Shown piece after piece: positions 43,781 to 52,846 of a DNA stretch of 64,000 bases. The notes below the pieces were generated by a model. The model had not been told where the DNA came from, did not search any database, and saw nothing but the letters and a program-made list of their open reading frames with translations. Origin of the DNA: Chromatiaceae bacterium (GTDB taxonomy: Bacteria > Pseudomonadota > Gammaproteobacteria > Chromatiales > Chromatiaceae); NCBI GenBank assembly GCA_024235215.1, contig JACKMU010000001.1, positions 310,001 through 374,000 on the forward strand. The letters are read 5' to 3'. The translations under genes were made by a program, and so were the position numbers. The first letter of the stretch is position 1, and every line of letters begins with the position of its first letter.

Positions 43781-44209
43781 ATGAAGAGAGCACAATCGGG
43801 TTTCACCCTTATCGAACTGATGATCGTGGTTGCGATCATCGCGATCCTCGCCGCCATCGCCATCCCAGCCTACAACCAGTACATCCGGGAGGCGCAGATG
43901 GCCAAGGTCAACGACCACTACGACGGCGCCTACCGGTCGCTGAAGGCCGAGTTGTCCAAGCGTGCCGCGCAGAACGCGCGTGGCCTCACCCTGACCGAAC
44001 TCAATATAATGAATGTCGTCAATCCAGAGAACCGCACCGCACCGAAAGGTGGTGGTTTTGCCTACGCCACAAGCGCTGATGACGACAACGGCGTTGTCGT
44101 GATCACGATGACCAGCAATACTCCCGGGGCTGAGCAGATAGTCATCAGCCGCCCAGCGTTTCTTCAGGTCACCGCCGAGAACATCACGCTCGACGCATCG
44201 AATATCTAA
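43781..44209 (+). CDS. pilA: Type IV pilin (PilA), cysteine-free
   Basis: 142 residues from the ATG at 43781, which has AGGAG upstream. A short leader M-K-R-A-Q-S-G precedes F-T-L-I-E-L-M-I-V-V-A-I-I-A-I-L, the class IVa prepilin site; Glu5 is present. PilD should cleave after Gly and methylate Phe1. The mature globular part contains no cysteine, so the usual carboxy-terminal disulfide loop is missing. An open frame of 51 codons precedes the start but lacks pilin features. It is followed by a strong terminator, which favours high expression as the major pilin. Confidence 0.9.
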   Translation: MKRAQSGFTLIELMIVVAIIAILAAIAIPAYNQYIREAQMAKVNDHYDGAYRSLKAELSKRAAQNARGLTLTELNIMNVVNPENRTAPKGGGFAYATSADDDNGVVVITMTSNTPGAEQIVISRPAFLQVTAENITLDASNI

Positions 44210-44233
44210 AAGTCTAATCGAATGGAAATACCC

Positions 44234-44260
44234 AGGTGCCCGGCAGTTTGCCGGGCACCT
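44234..44260 (+). terminator. Intrinsic terminator between the two pilin genes
   Basis: A perfect 12-bp GC-rich stem (44234-44245 and 44249-44260) with a 3-base loop, followed by TGATTTTGGTT. It lies 25 bases after the first pilin stop and 20 bases before the second pilin start. It should end most transcripts after pilA and let some read through. Confidence 0.85.
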
Positions 44261-44279
44261 TGATTTTGGTTAAAACGAT

Positions 44280-44669
44280 ATGATAGCGCACACACGCAGT
44301 CCCGGATTCACGCTGGTGGAGTTGATGATCGCCATCGCGATCCTGTCGGTGATCGCCGCCATCGCCATTCCCGCTTACAACGGTTACATCCGGGAAGCGC
44401 GCATCAACGCGGCCGTCGCCAACATCGAACCGCTGCGCATCGCGCTGGAGGATTTCTGGCTGGACAACGGCACCTACGGAGTGCGCGCCCCGGAGGTCTG
44501 GGTGCCGGGCGGAACCAAGTCGTTGGAGACCGGTTCCCTCGCCTGGCGACCCGATGCCGGTGACAAGAACATGTTCACTTACAGCGTCACCTCCAACGCC
44601 ACCTCCTATTCCATCTCCGTGGCCCACCTGCAACTGCCCAACGAAATACAGACATTCAACAAACCCTGA
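44280..44669 (+). CDS. Second type IV pilin-like protein
   Basis: 129 residues. The prepilin leader M-I-A-H-T-R-S-P-G is followed by F-T-L-V-E-L-M-I-A-I-A-I-L-S-V-I with Glu5. The segment P-A-Y-N-G-Y-I-R-E-A-R resembles the first pilin closely (P-A-Y-N-Q-Y-I-R-E-A-Q), so the two probably arose by duplication. It also lacks cysteine. Its weak ribosome site and position behind the terminator suggest a lower-level or alternate pilin. Confidence 0.88.
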   Translation: MIAHTRSPGFTLVELMIAIAILSVIAAIAIPAYNGYIREARINAAVANIEPLRIALEDFWLDNGTYGVRAPEVWVPGGTKSLETGSLAWRPDAGDKNMFTYSVTSNATSYSISVAHLQLPNEIQTFNKP

Positions 44670-44877
44670 TTCCCCCCTCCTCCTCATTTTCATTGCCCAC
44701 CCATTGCCGCTATTGAGCGACGGAAGCAACCAAGGTATTGTCCTGTTTCCAAAAAGCCGACCTGACGGACTATAATTCCCAGGCGATGCTACAGTTTCAT
44801 CGCGGTCTGCCGAAAGATTGCTATAACGCTGTCGACGGCCTTACGCACCTGGTCAATGAAATAGTCGATTTATTCGG

Positions 44878-46590
44878 ATGGTTACAACCAAACCTTCAAT
44901 CAAGTTAAGTGGCCTCGCGCACCGCTTGGTGCGGGACGATCTGCTCACGGAGGAGCAGGCGCAGCAGGCCTTCAACGCCGCTTTGAAGAAGCGCACGCCA
45001 TTCGTCACCTATCTGGTTGAGAACGAACTCCTGCAGAGTCTCGAGATCGCCCAGGCCGCTTCGCAGGAGTTCGGTGCCCCGCTGTTTGATCTGGATGTGC
45101 TCGACATGGAGCAGTTACCAATCAAACTGGTGGATGAAAAACTGATCCGGGCGCATCACGCACTGCCGCTGTTCAAGCGTGGCAAGCGCCTCTTTCTGGG
45201 CGTCTCCGACCCCACCAACCTGCACGGGCTGGATGAGATCAAGTTCCATACCGGGCTGGCTACCGAAGCGGTGGTGGTCGAGGAGAAGAAGCTGACGCAG
45301 TGCATCGAACAGGCGCTGCAGGCGACCGATTCCAGCATGTCGGATCTGCTGGACACCGATCTGGACAACCTCGACATCACCATCGATGATGGCGAGGAGC
45401 GGCAGGATGACGGTGACCTGGATATCGATGACGCACCGGTGGTGCGCTTCGTCAACAAGGTGCTGCTGGACGCCATCAACACCAACGCCTCGGATATTCA
45501 CTTCGAGCCCTATGAGAAGAACTTCCGGGTCCGCTTCCGGCAGGATGGCATGCTGCGCGAAATCGCCTCGCCACCGGTGAATCTCTCCAGCCGCCTGGTG
45601 GCACGCATCAAGGTGATGTCACGCATGAACATCGCGGAGAAAAGGGTGCCGCAGGATGGGCGCATCAAGATGGTACTGTCGCGCAACCGCTCCATCGATT
45701 TCCGCGTCAACACCTGTCCGACACTCTATGGCGAAAAGGTGGTACTGCGTATACTCGACCCCACCAGCGCCCAGGTCGGCATCGAAGCACTGGGATTCGA
45801 AAAGAAACAACAGGACGCCTTTCTGGAGGCTATCGGCAAGCCCTATGGCATGGTGCTGGTGACCGGGCCCACCGGTAGCGGAAAGACTGTTTCACTCTAC
45901 ACCGCGTTGAATATTCTCAACCAGCCGGATGTCAATATATCGACCGTTGAGGACCCGGTGGAGATTCAGGTCGCAGGCATCAACCAGGTCAATCAGAACT
46001 CGAAAACGGGACTTACCTTCGCCTCTGCGCTGCGTGCGTTTCTGCGCCAGGACCCGGACATCATCATGGTAGGTGAGATTCGCGACCTGGAGACGGCAGA
46101 AATCGCGGTAAAGGCGGCCCAGACCGGACATCTGGTGCTCTCCACCCTGCACACCAACGATGCACCGCAAACGCTGACCCGACTGGCCAACATGGGTATA
46201 CCCGCTTTCAACATTGCCTCTTCGGTGCTGTTGATCATGGCTCAACGGCTGGCGCGGCGCCTCTGTCCGCACTGCAAAGCCCCTGACGAAGTTCCCCGGG
46301 AAGCGCTGCTCGAAGAGGGTTTCAAGGAGGAGCAACTGACTGGTCTCACGGTCTACCGGGCGGTTGGCTGCGAGCGCTGCAACAAAGGCTACAAGGGCCG
46401 CGTCGGCATCTTTCAGGTGATGCCCGTTTCCGAAGCGATGGGCCGCATCATCATGGAGGGAGGCAACTCACTGCAACTGGCGGATCAGGCAACTAAAGAG
46501 GGTGTGGCGACGCTGCGTGAGTCGGGTCTGAAGAAGGTCCGTGACGGAGTGACCAGCCTGGAAGAGATCAATCGGGTAACCAAGGATTAA
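44878..46590 (+). CDS. pilB: Type IV pilus assembly ATPase PilB
   Basis: 570 residues. An amino-terminal MshEN domain (about 1-150) is followed by the GspE/PilT ATPase core with Walker A G-P-T-G-S-G-K-T near residue 331, the Asp box around M-V-G-E-I-R-D-L-E-T and the His box L-S-T-L-H-T-N. A zinc tetracysteine follows (C-P-H-C...C-E-R-C). PilB drives pilus extension from the cytoplasmic face. It is five bases upstream of pilC. Confidence 0.97.
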   Translation: MVTTKPSIKLSGLAHRLVRDDLLTEEQAQQAFNAALKKRTPFVTYLVENELLQSLEIAQAASQEFGAPLFDLDVLDMEQLPIKLVDEKLIRAHHALPLFKRGKRLFLGVSDPTNLHGLDEIKFHTGLATEAVVVEEKKLTQCIEQALQATDSSMSDLLDTDLDNLDITIDDGEERQDDGDLDIDDAPVVRFVNKVLLDAINTNASDIHFEPYEKNFRVRFRQDGMLREIASPPVNLSSRLVARIKVMSRMNIAEKRVPQDGRIKMVLSRNRSIDFRVNTCPTLYGEKVVLRILDPTSAQVGIEALGFEKKQQDAFLEAIGKPYGMVLVTGPTGSGKTVSLYTALNILNQPDVNISTVEDPVEIQVAGINQVNQNSKTGLTFASALRAFLRQDPDIIMVGEIRDLETAEIAVKAAQTGHLVLSTLHTNDAPQTLTRLANMGIPAFNIASSVLLIMAQRLARRLCPHCKAPDEVPREALLEEGFKEEQLTGLTVYRAVGCERCNKGYKGRVGIFQVMPVSEAMGRIIMEGGNSLQLADQATKEGVATLRESGLKKVRDGVTSLEEINRVTKD

Positions 46591-46595
46591 TCATC

Positions 46596-47831
46596 ATGGC
46601 GGTAGCAGCACCAAAAGCGGAAAAGGCAGAAGTCTTTACATGGGAAGGCTCGGATAGGAAGGGGAAACGGGTCAAAGGCGAATCTCGGGCCGCCAGCATG
46701 GCGATTGTTCGGGCAGACCTCCGCCGGCAAGGGATCAACCCGATCAACGTCAAGAAGAAATCCAGCCTGCTCAGAGCACGCAAGAAACCGATCAGACCCG
46801 CTGATATCGCGGTGTTCAGCCGCCAACTCGCCACGATGATGAGCTCTGGCGTCCCACTGGTGCAGGCGTTCGACATTGTCGGCCGGGGCCACGACAATCC
46901 CTCCATGCAGGATCTCGTTCTCGCGATCAAGGCAGACGTGGAGGGAGGCTCCGCACTGGCTGAGGCACTGAAGAAACATCCGCTCTACTTTGACGATCTC
47001 TTCTGCAATCTGGTGCATGCCGGCGAACAGGCGGGTGTTCTGGAGGAGCTGCTGCACAAGATCGCCACTTACAAAGAGAAAACAGAATCCCTCAAAGGAA
47101 AGATCAAAAAGGCGTTGTTCTATCCGGTGGCGGTGATCCTGGTGGCGATTCTGGTCACATCGATCATCATGATCTTCGTCATTCCCCAGTTCCAGGAGCT
47201 CTTCTCCAGCTTCGGCTCCGATCTGCCGGCATTCACTCAGATGGTGGTGGCCATGTCTGAATGGATGCAGCAGTGGTGGTGGTTGCTGCTGCTGATCTCG
47301 ATCGCTGCCGGCTACACTTTCACCTATGTCTGGAAGCGGTCGCGGAAATTTCGCCACACCGTCGATAAGCTGCTGCTCAAAACACCTATCATCGGCGTGA
47401 TTGTGAACAAAGCGGCGCTCGCCCGCTTCGCCCGCACCCTTGCCACCATGTTCGCTGCCGGTGTTCCGCTGGTGGAGGCGCTCGAATCGGTCTCCGGTGC
47501 CACCGGCAATGTGGTCTATGGCGATGCCGTTCTGCGTATGCGTGAGGATGTCGCCACTGGCCAGTCGCTGCAGCTGGCGATGAAACAGCAGAATCTCTTC
47601 CCTCACATGGTTATTCAGATGGTGGCAATCGGCGAGGAGTCGGGTTCGATCGATGCCATGCTCTCCAAAGTCGCCGATTTCTTTGAGGAGGAGGTGGACA
47701 ACGCAGTGGACGCGCTGAGCAGTCTGCTGGAACCGCTGATCATGGTGATTCTCGGCACACTCATCGGCGGTCTGGTGATCGCGATGTACCTGCCGATCTT
47801 CCAGATGGGTTCGGCAGTCATGGGCAAATAG
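46596..47831 (+). CDS. pilC: Type IV pilus inner-membrane platform protein PilC
   Basis: 411 residues with two tandem GspF domains (about 75-200 and 280-400), three membrane spans (around 175-195, 228-246, 380-402) and the motifs F-S-R-Q-L-A-T-M-M-S-S-G-V-P-L and F-A-R-T-L-A-T-M-F-A-A-G-V-P-L. It is the platform on which PilB and PilT act. The gene is five bases after pilB. Confidence 0.97.
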   Translation: MAVAAPKAEKAEVFTWEGSDRKGKRVKGESRAASMAIVRADLRRQGINPINVKKKSSLLRARKKPIRPADIAVFSRQLATMMSSGVPLVQAFDIVGRGHDNPSMQDLVLAIKADVEGGSALAEALKKHPLYFDDLFCNLVHAGEQAGVLEELLHKIATYKEKTESLKGKIKKALFYPVAVILVAILVTSIIMIFVIPQFQELFSSFGSDLPAFTQMVVAMSEWMQQWWWLLLLISIAAGYTFTYVWKRSRKFRHTVDKLLLKTPIIGVIVNKAALARFARTLATMFAAGVPLVEALESVSGATGNVVYGDAVLRMREDVATGQSLQLAMKQQNLFPHMVIQMVAIGEESGSIDAMLSKVADFFEEEVDNAVDALSSLLEPLIMVILGTLIGGLVIAMYLPIFQMGSAVMGK

Positions 47832-47944
47832 CCAGCGCAGGCAGGCACAACTGACGACGAACACCCTTCAGCGCATACTCCAAATCTTCTCGAGCAACTG
47901 GTACCGAATCCTCGATTGGAAGAATTTTCCGAGACACCCCAGGC

Positions 47945-48817
47945 ATGATTCTGTTCCATTATTTACAGTCCAATCCACTGATTTTTCTTACTTTCTGCAC
48001 GCTGATCGGGCTCTCCGTCGGCAGCTTTATCAATGTAGTCGCTTACCGCCTGCCGGTGATGCTGGAGCGTGACTGGAAATCCCAGTGCCGGGAACTGCTC
48101 GATGTGGACCGGGCAGAGACGACGGAGGAACCGTTCACTCTCTCTCGTCCCCGCTCTCGCTGCCCCCACTGCGGCCATGCTATTCGTTGGCGTGAGAACA
48201 TTCCGGTGCTCAGCTTCCTGCTGCTACGCGGACGCTGCTCAGCCTGCGGCCAGACGATCTCTCTGCGCTATCCCATTGTGGAGACAGTCAGTGGTGCACT
48301 CTCGCTGGCCGTCGCCTGGCACTTCGGCGTCAGTTGGGAAACCGTCGCGGCACTGCCCCTGACCTGGGCACTCATCGCGCTGAGCCTGATAGACTTCGAT
48401 CACCAGATCCTGCCCGACTCGATCGTGCTGCCCACCCTCTGGCTGGGCCTGATTGTCAGCCTTTTCGGCCTCTTTGCCGATACGCACACAGCTATAATCG
48501 GCGCAGTGGTGGGCTACCTTTCACTCTGGAGCATATTTCAGCTGTTCAAGCTGATCACTGGTAAGGAGGGTATGGGTTACGGTGACTTCAAGCTATTGGC
48601 ACTATTCGGCGCCTGGCTCGGCTGGCACTCGCTGTTTCAGATCGTATTACTCTCCTCCCTGGTGGGCGCCATTGTCGGACTCTCCCTGATACTATTCCGG
48701 GGGCGTGACAGATCCATTCCGATTCCCTTTGGTCCCTATCTGGCCACTGCAGGCTGGATCAGCCTGCTCTGGGGAGAGCAGATCAACCGCCTCTACATCA
48801 CCTGGGCCGGAATCTAG
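47945..48817 (+). CDS. pilD: Prepilin peptidase / N-methyltransferase PilD
   Basis: 290 residues, polytopic. G-S-F-I-N-V-V-A-Y-R-L-P is near residue 26. The cytoplasmic zinc site is C-P-H-C...C-S-A-C, and the aspartyl protease motifs are D-F-D near residue 150 and G-M-G-Y-G-D-F-K. It cleaves and methylates the two pilins of this cluster and probably type II secretion pseudopilins elsewhere. Confidence 0.96.
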   Translation: MILFHYLQSNPLIFLTFCTLIGLSVGSFINVVAYRLPVMLERDWKSQCRELLDVDRAETTEEPFTLSRPRSRCPHCGHAIRWRENIPVLSFLLLRGRCSACGQTISLRYPIVETVSGALSLAVAWHFGVSWETVAALPLTWALIALSLIDFDHQILPDSIVLPTLWLGLIVSLFGLFADTHTAIIGAVVGYLSLWSIFQLFKLITGKEGMGYGDFKLLALFGAWLGWHSLFQIVLLSSLVGAIVGLSLILFRGRDRSIPIPFGPYLATAGWISLLWGEQINRLYITWAGI

Positions 48818-48869
48818 TGCGCCTTTCATCAGATTACGCGGCACACACTGCTGCGATCGAATTCGGACG

Positions 48870-49478
48870 ATGTTGACCATCGGTCTGACCGGTGGGATCG
48901 GTTGTGGCAAGTCTGCTGTCAGCGATCTGTTTGAGCAGCTTGGGGTTCCGGTTATCGACGCTGACAAGGTTGCGCGCGAAGTTGTCACTCCAGACCAGCC
49001 GGCATTGGCGCTGATCGTCGATCGCTTTGGCAGCGGAGTACTGCAAGCGGACGGCACACTGGATCGATCTGCATTGCGCCTCATTGTGTTTGACGACCCC
49101 CAGGCGAGGGCCGAGCTCGAATCGATCTTGCACCCGCGTATCCGTCAGCGCATGCGCCAGAGACTGGGGGCATTGCGTGCCCCCTACTCGATTCTCTCGA
49201 TTCCGCTGTTGTTGGAGACTCGACAGACCGATTCAGTCGACCGGGTACTGGTGGTGGACTGCACGGAGGCTGTCCAGATAGCACGTGTCTGCCTGCGCGA
49301 CCATGCCACCGAGGAACAGGCCCAAGCTATCCTGGCAGCCCAGAGCAGTCGTGCAGAGAAGCTCAAAGCCGCAGATGATGTGATCGACAACTCTGGTCCA
49401 TGGGAACTGCTGCATCCCCAGGTAGAGGCGCTGCACCGCTTTTATCTCGAACAGGCGGATAGTTATAACGAAGATTGA
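48870..49478 (+). CDS. coaE: Dephospho-CoA kinase CoaE
   Basis: 202 residues from the ATG at 48870. The P-loop G-L-T-G-G-I-G-C-G-K-S is at the amino end, followed by V-I-D-A-D-K-V-A-R-E. It phosphorylates dephospho-CoA in the last step of coenzyme A synthesis. The frame is open upstream into pilD, without similarity. The pilD-coaE-zapD-yacG order is a conserved gammaproteobacterial block. Confidence 0.96.
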   Translation: MLTIGLTGGIGCGKSAVSDLFEQLGVPVIDADKVAREVVTPDQPALALIVDRFGSGVLQADGTLDRSALRLIVFDDPQARAELESILHPRIRQRMRQRLGALRAPYSILSIPLLLETRQTDSVDRVLVVDCTEAVQIARVCLRDHATEEQAQAILAAQSSRAEKLKAADDVIDNSGPWELLHPQVEALHRFYLEQADSYNED

Positions 49479-49803
49479 ACCAGTCAGGGGCTTCCTCCGA
49501 AAAACGGTTCAGTTGTCGTCACTGAGAATTCATGTCAGGAGAGACTCGGCGCTTTCTCAAATAAATGAAACTGAAGCGAGGAACAGCACCAAGCCTCTCT
49601 CGATTTTCTTTTTCCTACCCTGGAATCCTGCCGCAGGATATGCCATACCACTCATCGATCCATGACTGAACCTGCATACCCCATTACGATCCTGTGTAAT
49701 AGTGGGTTATCTCAACTGGTGCGGCTATTTACCCGGCAGGGGTAAATATTAGAGAATAGCCGCCTGTCACCGCGTTTCAACCAATCGTTTAAACTGGAGC
49801 ATC
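49479..49803. other. Intergenic region between coaE and zapD
   Basis: 325 bases without a credible gene. The zapD-proximal end has the nested hairpin at 49721-49763. The rest shows only short AT-rich stretches (49600-49620). No clear promoter pair was found. Confidence 0.5.
49721..49763 (+). promoter_or_regulatory. Nested hairpin upstream of zapD
   Basis: Outer stem GCGGCTATT (49721-49729) with AATAGCCGC (49755-49763), and an alternative inner stem TTTACC/GGGTAAA (49728-49746). It ends 40 bases before the zapD ATG and could act in the mRNA leader. No known riboswitch class is recognised. Confidence 0.45.
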
Positions 49804-50583
49804 ATGTCATCCGCCACTCAGGGCAAGATTACCTATGAGCATCCGTTGAATGAGAAGATGCGGACGCTGTTGCGGTTGGAGCACCTGTTTCGCGAGGTAA
49901 ACCACTACCTGCCCAATGCCGACATCTGGAGCAGTCGCGCCGCGATCGATGCCTTGCTGGACATGGTCAACATCTTCTCGAGAGCGGATATCAAGGCAGA
50001 TATCATCAAAGAGCTGGATCGCCAGCGGGAGAAGCTTGCCGGTATCCGCCGCAGCCCTGGAGTCGATAGCGAGCGGCTGGATATCATCCTCGACAGTCTG
50101 GCAAAAGCGACAGACAAGATCTTTGCGATCGAAGGGCAGATCGGCCATGCGATGCGCAACAATGAGTTTCTGAAAAGTATTCTGCAACGCAGCAGCATAC
50201 CAGGCGGCAGCTGCGCCTTCGATCTGCCGCACTACCACTTCTGGCTGGAGCAGCCGATCACGTTCAGACAATCCGAAACCAAAACCTGGCTGCACACACT
50301 GGAACCGGTCGAGGCGGCGGTGGAATTGCTGCTCTCGCTGATTAGAAACAGTACCAGTCCAACGGATGAACTGGCGAATGGTGGATTTTATCAGTGCAGC
50401 ATAGACGCACAGGCGCCTGCTCAACTGGTACGTGTCGGACTCTCCCGCGATATTCGTCTCTTTGCGGAGATCAGCGGCGGTAAGCACCGTTTCACCGTCC
50501 GTTTTCTCGAACCTTCAGAAGAGGAAAGGCCCAGTCAAACCCGCATGGATGTCCCTTTTTCTCTCAACACATGTATTCTATGA
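49804..50583 (+). CDS. zapD: Cell division protein ZapD (YacF)
   Basis: 259 residues. Helical amino-terminal part with Y-E-H-P-L-N-E-K-M-R-T-L-L-R-L-E-H-L-F and a beta-rich carboxy part with H-Y-H-F-W-L. ZapD cross-links FtsZ filaments at the Z-ring. It follows coaE and overlaps yacG (ATGA), the conserved coaE-zapD-yacG group. Confidence 0.95.
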   Translation: MSSATQGKITYEHPLNEKMRTLLRLEHLFREVNHYLPNADIWSSRAAIDALLDMVNIFSRADIKADIIKELDRQREKLAGIRRSPGVDSERLDIILDSLAKATDKIFAIEGQIGHAMRNNEFLKSILQRSSIPGGSCAFDLPHYHFWLEQPITFRQSETKTWLHTLEPVEAAVELLLSLIRNSTSPTDELANGGFYQCSIDAQAPAQLVRVGLSRDIRLFAEISGGKHRFTVRFLEPSEEERPSQTRMDVPFSLNTCIL

Positions 50584-50783
50584 CAACGACCGAACGCCCG
50601 GAAACCAAATGCCCCACCTGCAAAAAACGCGTCATTTGGAACAGTGAATCAAGATGGCGGCCCTTCTGCAGCGAGCGCTGCCGGCTGATCGATCTGGGCG
50701 AGTGGTTGGATGAGAGTCATCGCATAAACGCCGGACCGGCGGACCATTCGCTTGACCTGTATGACAGAGAACCGAACGACTGA
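50580..50783 (+). CDS. yacG: DNA gyrase inhibitor YacG
   Basis: 67 residues. The zinc site is C-P-T-C near residue 11 and C-S-E-R-C further on, followed by R-L-I-D-L-G-E-W-L. YacG binds GyrB and inhibits gyrase in E. coli. The start overlaps the zapD stop by four bases. Confidence 0.93.
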   Translation: MTTTERPETKCPTCKKRVIWNSESRWRPFCSERCRLIDLGEWLDESHRINAGPADHSLDLYDREPND

Positions 50784-50906
50784 GCCCGTTTTTACCCAGG
50801 GATGTTTTTTCGGCCAACTCTTGCGACAGCGTAGCTGGCTACTGGATACCCGTGACAGCACGAGTAACAGTGCTCCCCCCCTGCCAGGCTGATTGGAAGT
50901 TGAACG

Positions 50907-52376
50907 CTAACCATCATCGGCCGACGCTTGTCCGGCATCCGGCTCATCCGGTATTTTCAGATCTTTCCTGATCAAAATTTTCATATCGGGATTGTAGCTA
51001 TAGTTACGTGAGATAAATCGCGCATAATCTATGTTCTCATTGTTTACTGGAAGAAAGCGCTTAGCCACAAGCGCTGGACGATAAAGCTGGATCGCTTCGT
51101 GATAGTCACACGCGGGCAACGCTGGAGTGGCGTCAAATACCGCTATCGTGTCACACAGCCGATTCTTACCCTCGAGAATGGGCAAAGAGTAATAGCCCGG
51201 ATCCAGCCGCATAATGGGGTGAATCGGATATGGTAGCAGGACACTCTCATGCGCAGGTACGACCTGCCTTAAAAGTGCGCGCTGACCGTCGGCTCGGCGG
51301 ATGTTGCCATGCCCCAGCTGACTCAGTTGATAGACACAAAGCACGGCAGCCATTACGGTCACAGCGATAGAGGTTCTTCCCAACAGGTCGTGCTGAGGTT
51401 CACTTTTCTGCAATGGTGTCGAAGCGATAAACAGAGCAACCCAAACAAGGAAAGGAAAGATTCCCTGGGCATAGAAATATTTACCCATGAAATAGATGGA
51501 AATCAGATACACAAGTAGAAAAATTGCGAAAAATAGCCGCTTGATTTGAGCTGAGTAAGGTGAATGGCGCAGACAGATGAGATAGAGGGGAAGAGAGGCC
51601 GCGCCGGCGAACAACATCTCCGGTAACCCCGGATAGTATCCCACACCGGTCTGCTGCAGCAATGCACTGAACTTGATGTTAAAAACCAACTCATGCAGCG
51701 TCTGATCAAAGATGTTCAGTAACAGTAAAAAGCCCGCTGCACTTCCCAACAGTCCCCATAGCACACGATGAACGATCTGGGAGGGCGTCACTGTCATCTG
51801 AGCAGGGTATAACAGCAGAATACCCGGCGCCAACAGCGCAAAACGCGGAGAGATCATCACCGAAATCATACCGAGCATACCGGCGGCTGCAGCCAGAAAC
51901 CGCGCGTCGATGCGTGATGACAAAAATGAAACGCGCCACAGCAAGACACAATAGACGATGAATGGAACCGCAAATGTCTCGGGACGTATCAACAGCAGTG
52001 TGTTAAAAAAGAGCGAGGAGAGCATCAAATAGTAGATCGGTAATAACAGATATCCTCCACCCACAGTCTGAGATCGGCGTGCAATCTGATACAGACCCAG
52101 CGCACTGAGCAGTACTGCGAATGCAACATAGACTCTCCCGAAAAAGAGGAGCCACTCCTCATTCACGCCAAACTGGAAAAGCGTGCCCAGCAGATGCCAT
52201 GTTGCGGGCTGATGATGCTCGAAAAAGTCTTTTATCGGCATGAGATTCTGTGCCTGGATCAGCCAAGCGATATGCAGGTGCTCCGCTTCATCATTTGGAT
52301 GACCTCTCTGCAACAGCAGATAGAGGGTCCAACCGATCATTATTGCGGTAGTAAAAAATTTCTCCTTGTTCTTCAT
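50907..52376 (-). CDS. Polytopic membrane protein, GT-C/ArnT-like
   Basis: 489 residues from the ATG at 52376 with GGAAG upstream. About ten membrane spans follow; an early loop N-D-E-A-E-H-L-H-I-A-W has the acidic residues typical of GT-C glycosyltransferases, then F-F-E-H-H-Q-P-A-T-W-H. A soluble carboxy-terminal part (about 370-489) ends in a charged tail. It probably transfers a sugar from a lipid carrier on the periplasmic side; acceptor unknown. The frame is open for another 101 codons upstream, but that part is low-similarity and has no ribosome site. It converges on yacG. Confidence 0.65.
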   Translation of the reverse strand: MKNKEKFFTTAIMIGWTLYLLLQRGHPNDEAEHLHIAWLIQAQNLMPIKDFFEHHQPATWHLLGTLFQFGVNEEWLLFFGRVYVAFAVLLSALGLYQIARRSQTVGGGYLLLPIYYLMLSSLFFNTLLLIRPETFAVPFIVYCVLLWRVSFLSSRIDARFLAAAAGMLGMISVMISPRFALLAPGILLLYPAQMTVTPSQIVHRVLWGLLGSAAGFLLLLNIFDQTLHELVFNIKFSALLQQTGVGYYPGLPEMLFAGAASLPLYLICLRHSPYSAQIKRLFFAIFLLVYLISIYFMGKYFYAQGIFPFLVWVALFIASTPLQKSEPQHDLLGRTSIAVTVMAAVLCVYQLSQLGHGNIRRADGQRALLRQVVPAHESVLLPYPIHPIMRLDPGYYSLPILEGKNRLCDTIAVFDATPALPACDYHEAIQLYRPALVAKRFLPVNNENIDYARFISRNYSYNPDMKILIRKDLKIPDEPDAGQASADDG

Positions 52377-52846
52377 CTCGAGCTTCCACATTGTTAGAGT
52401 TATTGCTTGACTACTCATCGGTGCGCAGACGCAAGTACGAGAGGAGGTTGCGAATTCACCCCATGCTAATCTCCTTCGGATACAACCTTGTGCGTCTTCG
52501 GCCAAAAAAAGCTGACCATTCTGAACCGGATTAGCCTCTCGACATGGATACCAAACCAGGTTGGCACACTCCGAATCGCCAACGACATGGTAAACAACAC
52601 GGATAAACTGAACTCTCAGCGGGTTGCGCGATCTCAGACTCCCCGCTGCCAATTGCTGCATTAGCGAATAAACAGTCATTCGGAGATCTGTGCAGGAAGT
52701 GAATCAAGCTCATTGCGGTGAATGCAGGTGCACTATCGCAGCTTTCTTCAGCAACCATTCCTTTGTCGTGCCGTAATTCCGCTGCCTGACGCTGGTTCAA
52801 ATAGGGAGTATCGGCACAGAACGCGAAAAATTTGCTGCGAATAAAA
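52377..52846. other. Region without a recognised gene
   Basis: 470 bases. Two open frames cross it on the minus strand (an extension of the membrane protein gene and a 109-codon frame 52531-52860), but neither has a convincing ribosome site or a known motif. A run of seven A at 52504-52510 reads as a T-run on the minus strand. It may be decayed coding or mobile sequence. Confidence 0.4.

Noticed and set aside
46587..47864. 425-codon frame antisense to pilC
   Set aside because: It covers pilC almost exactly in reverse, with a histidine- and glutamine-rich product without domains. pilC is certain.
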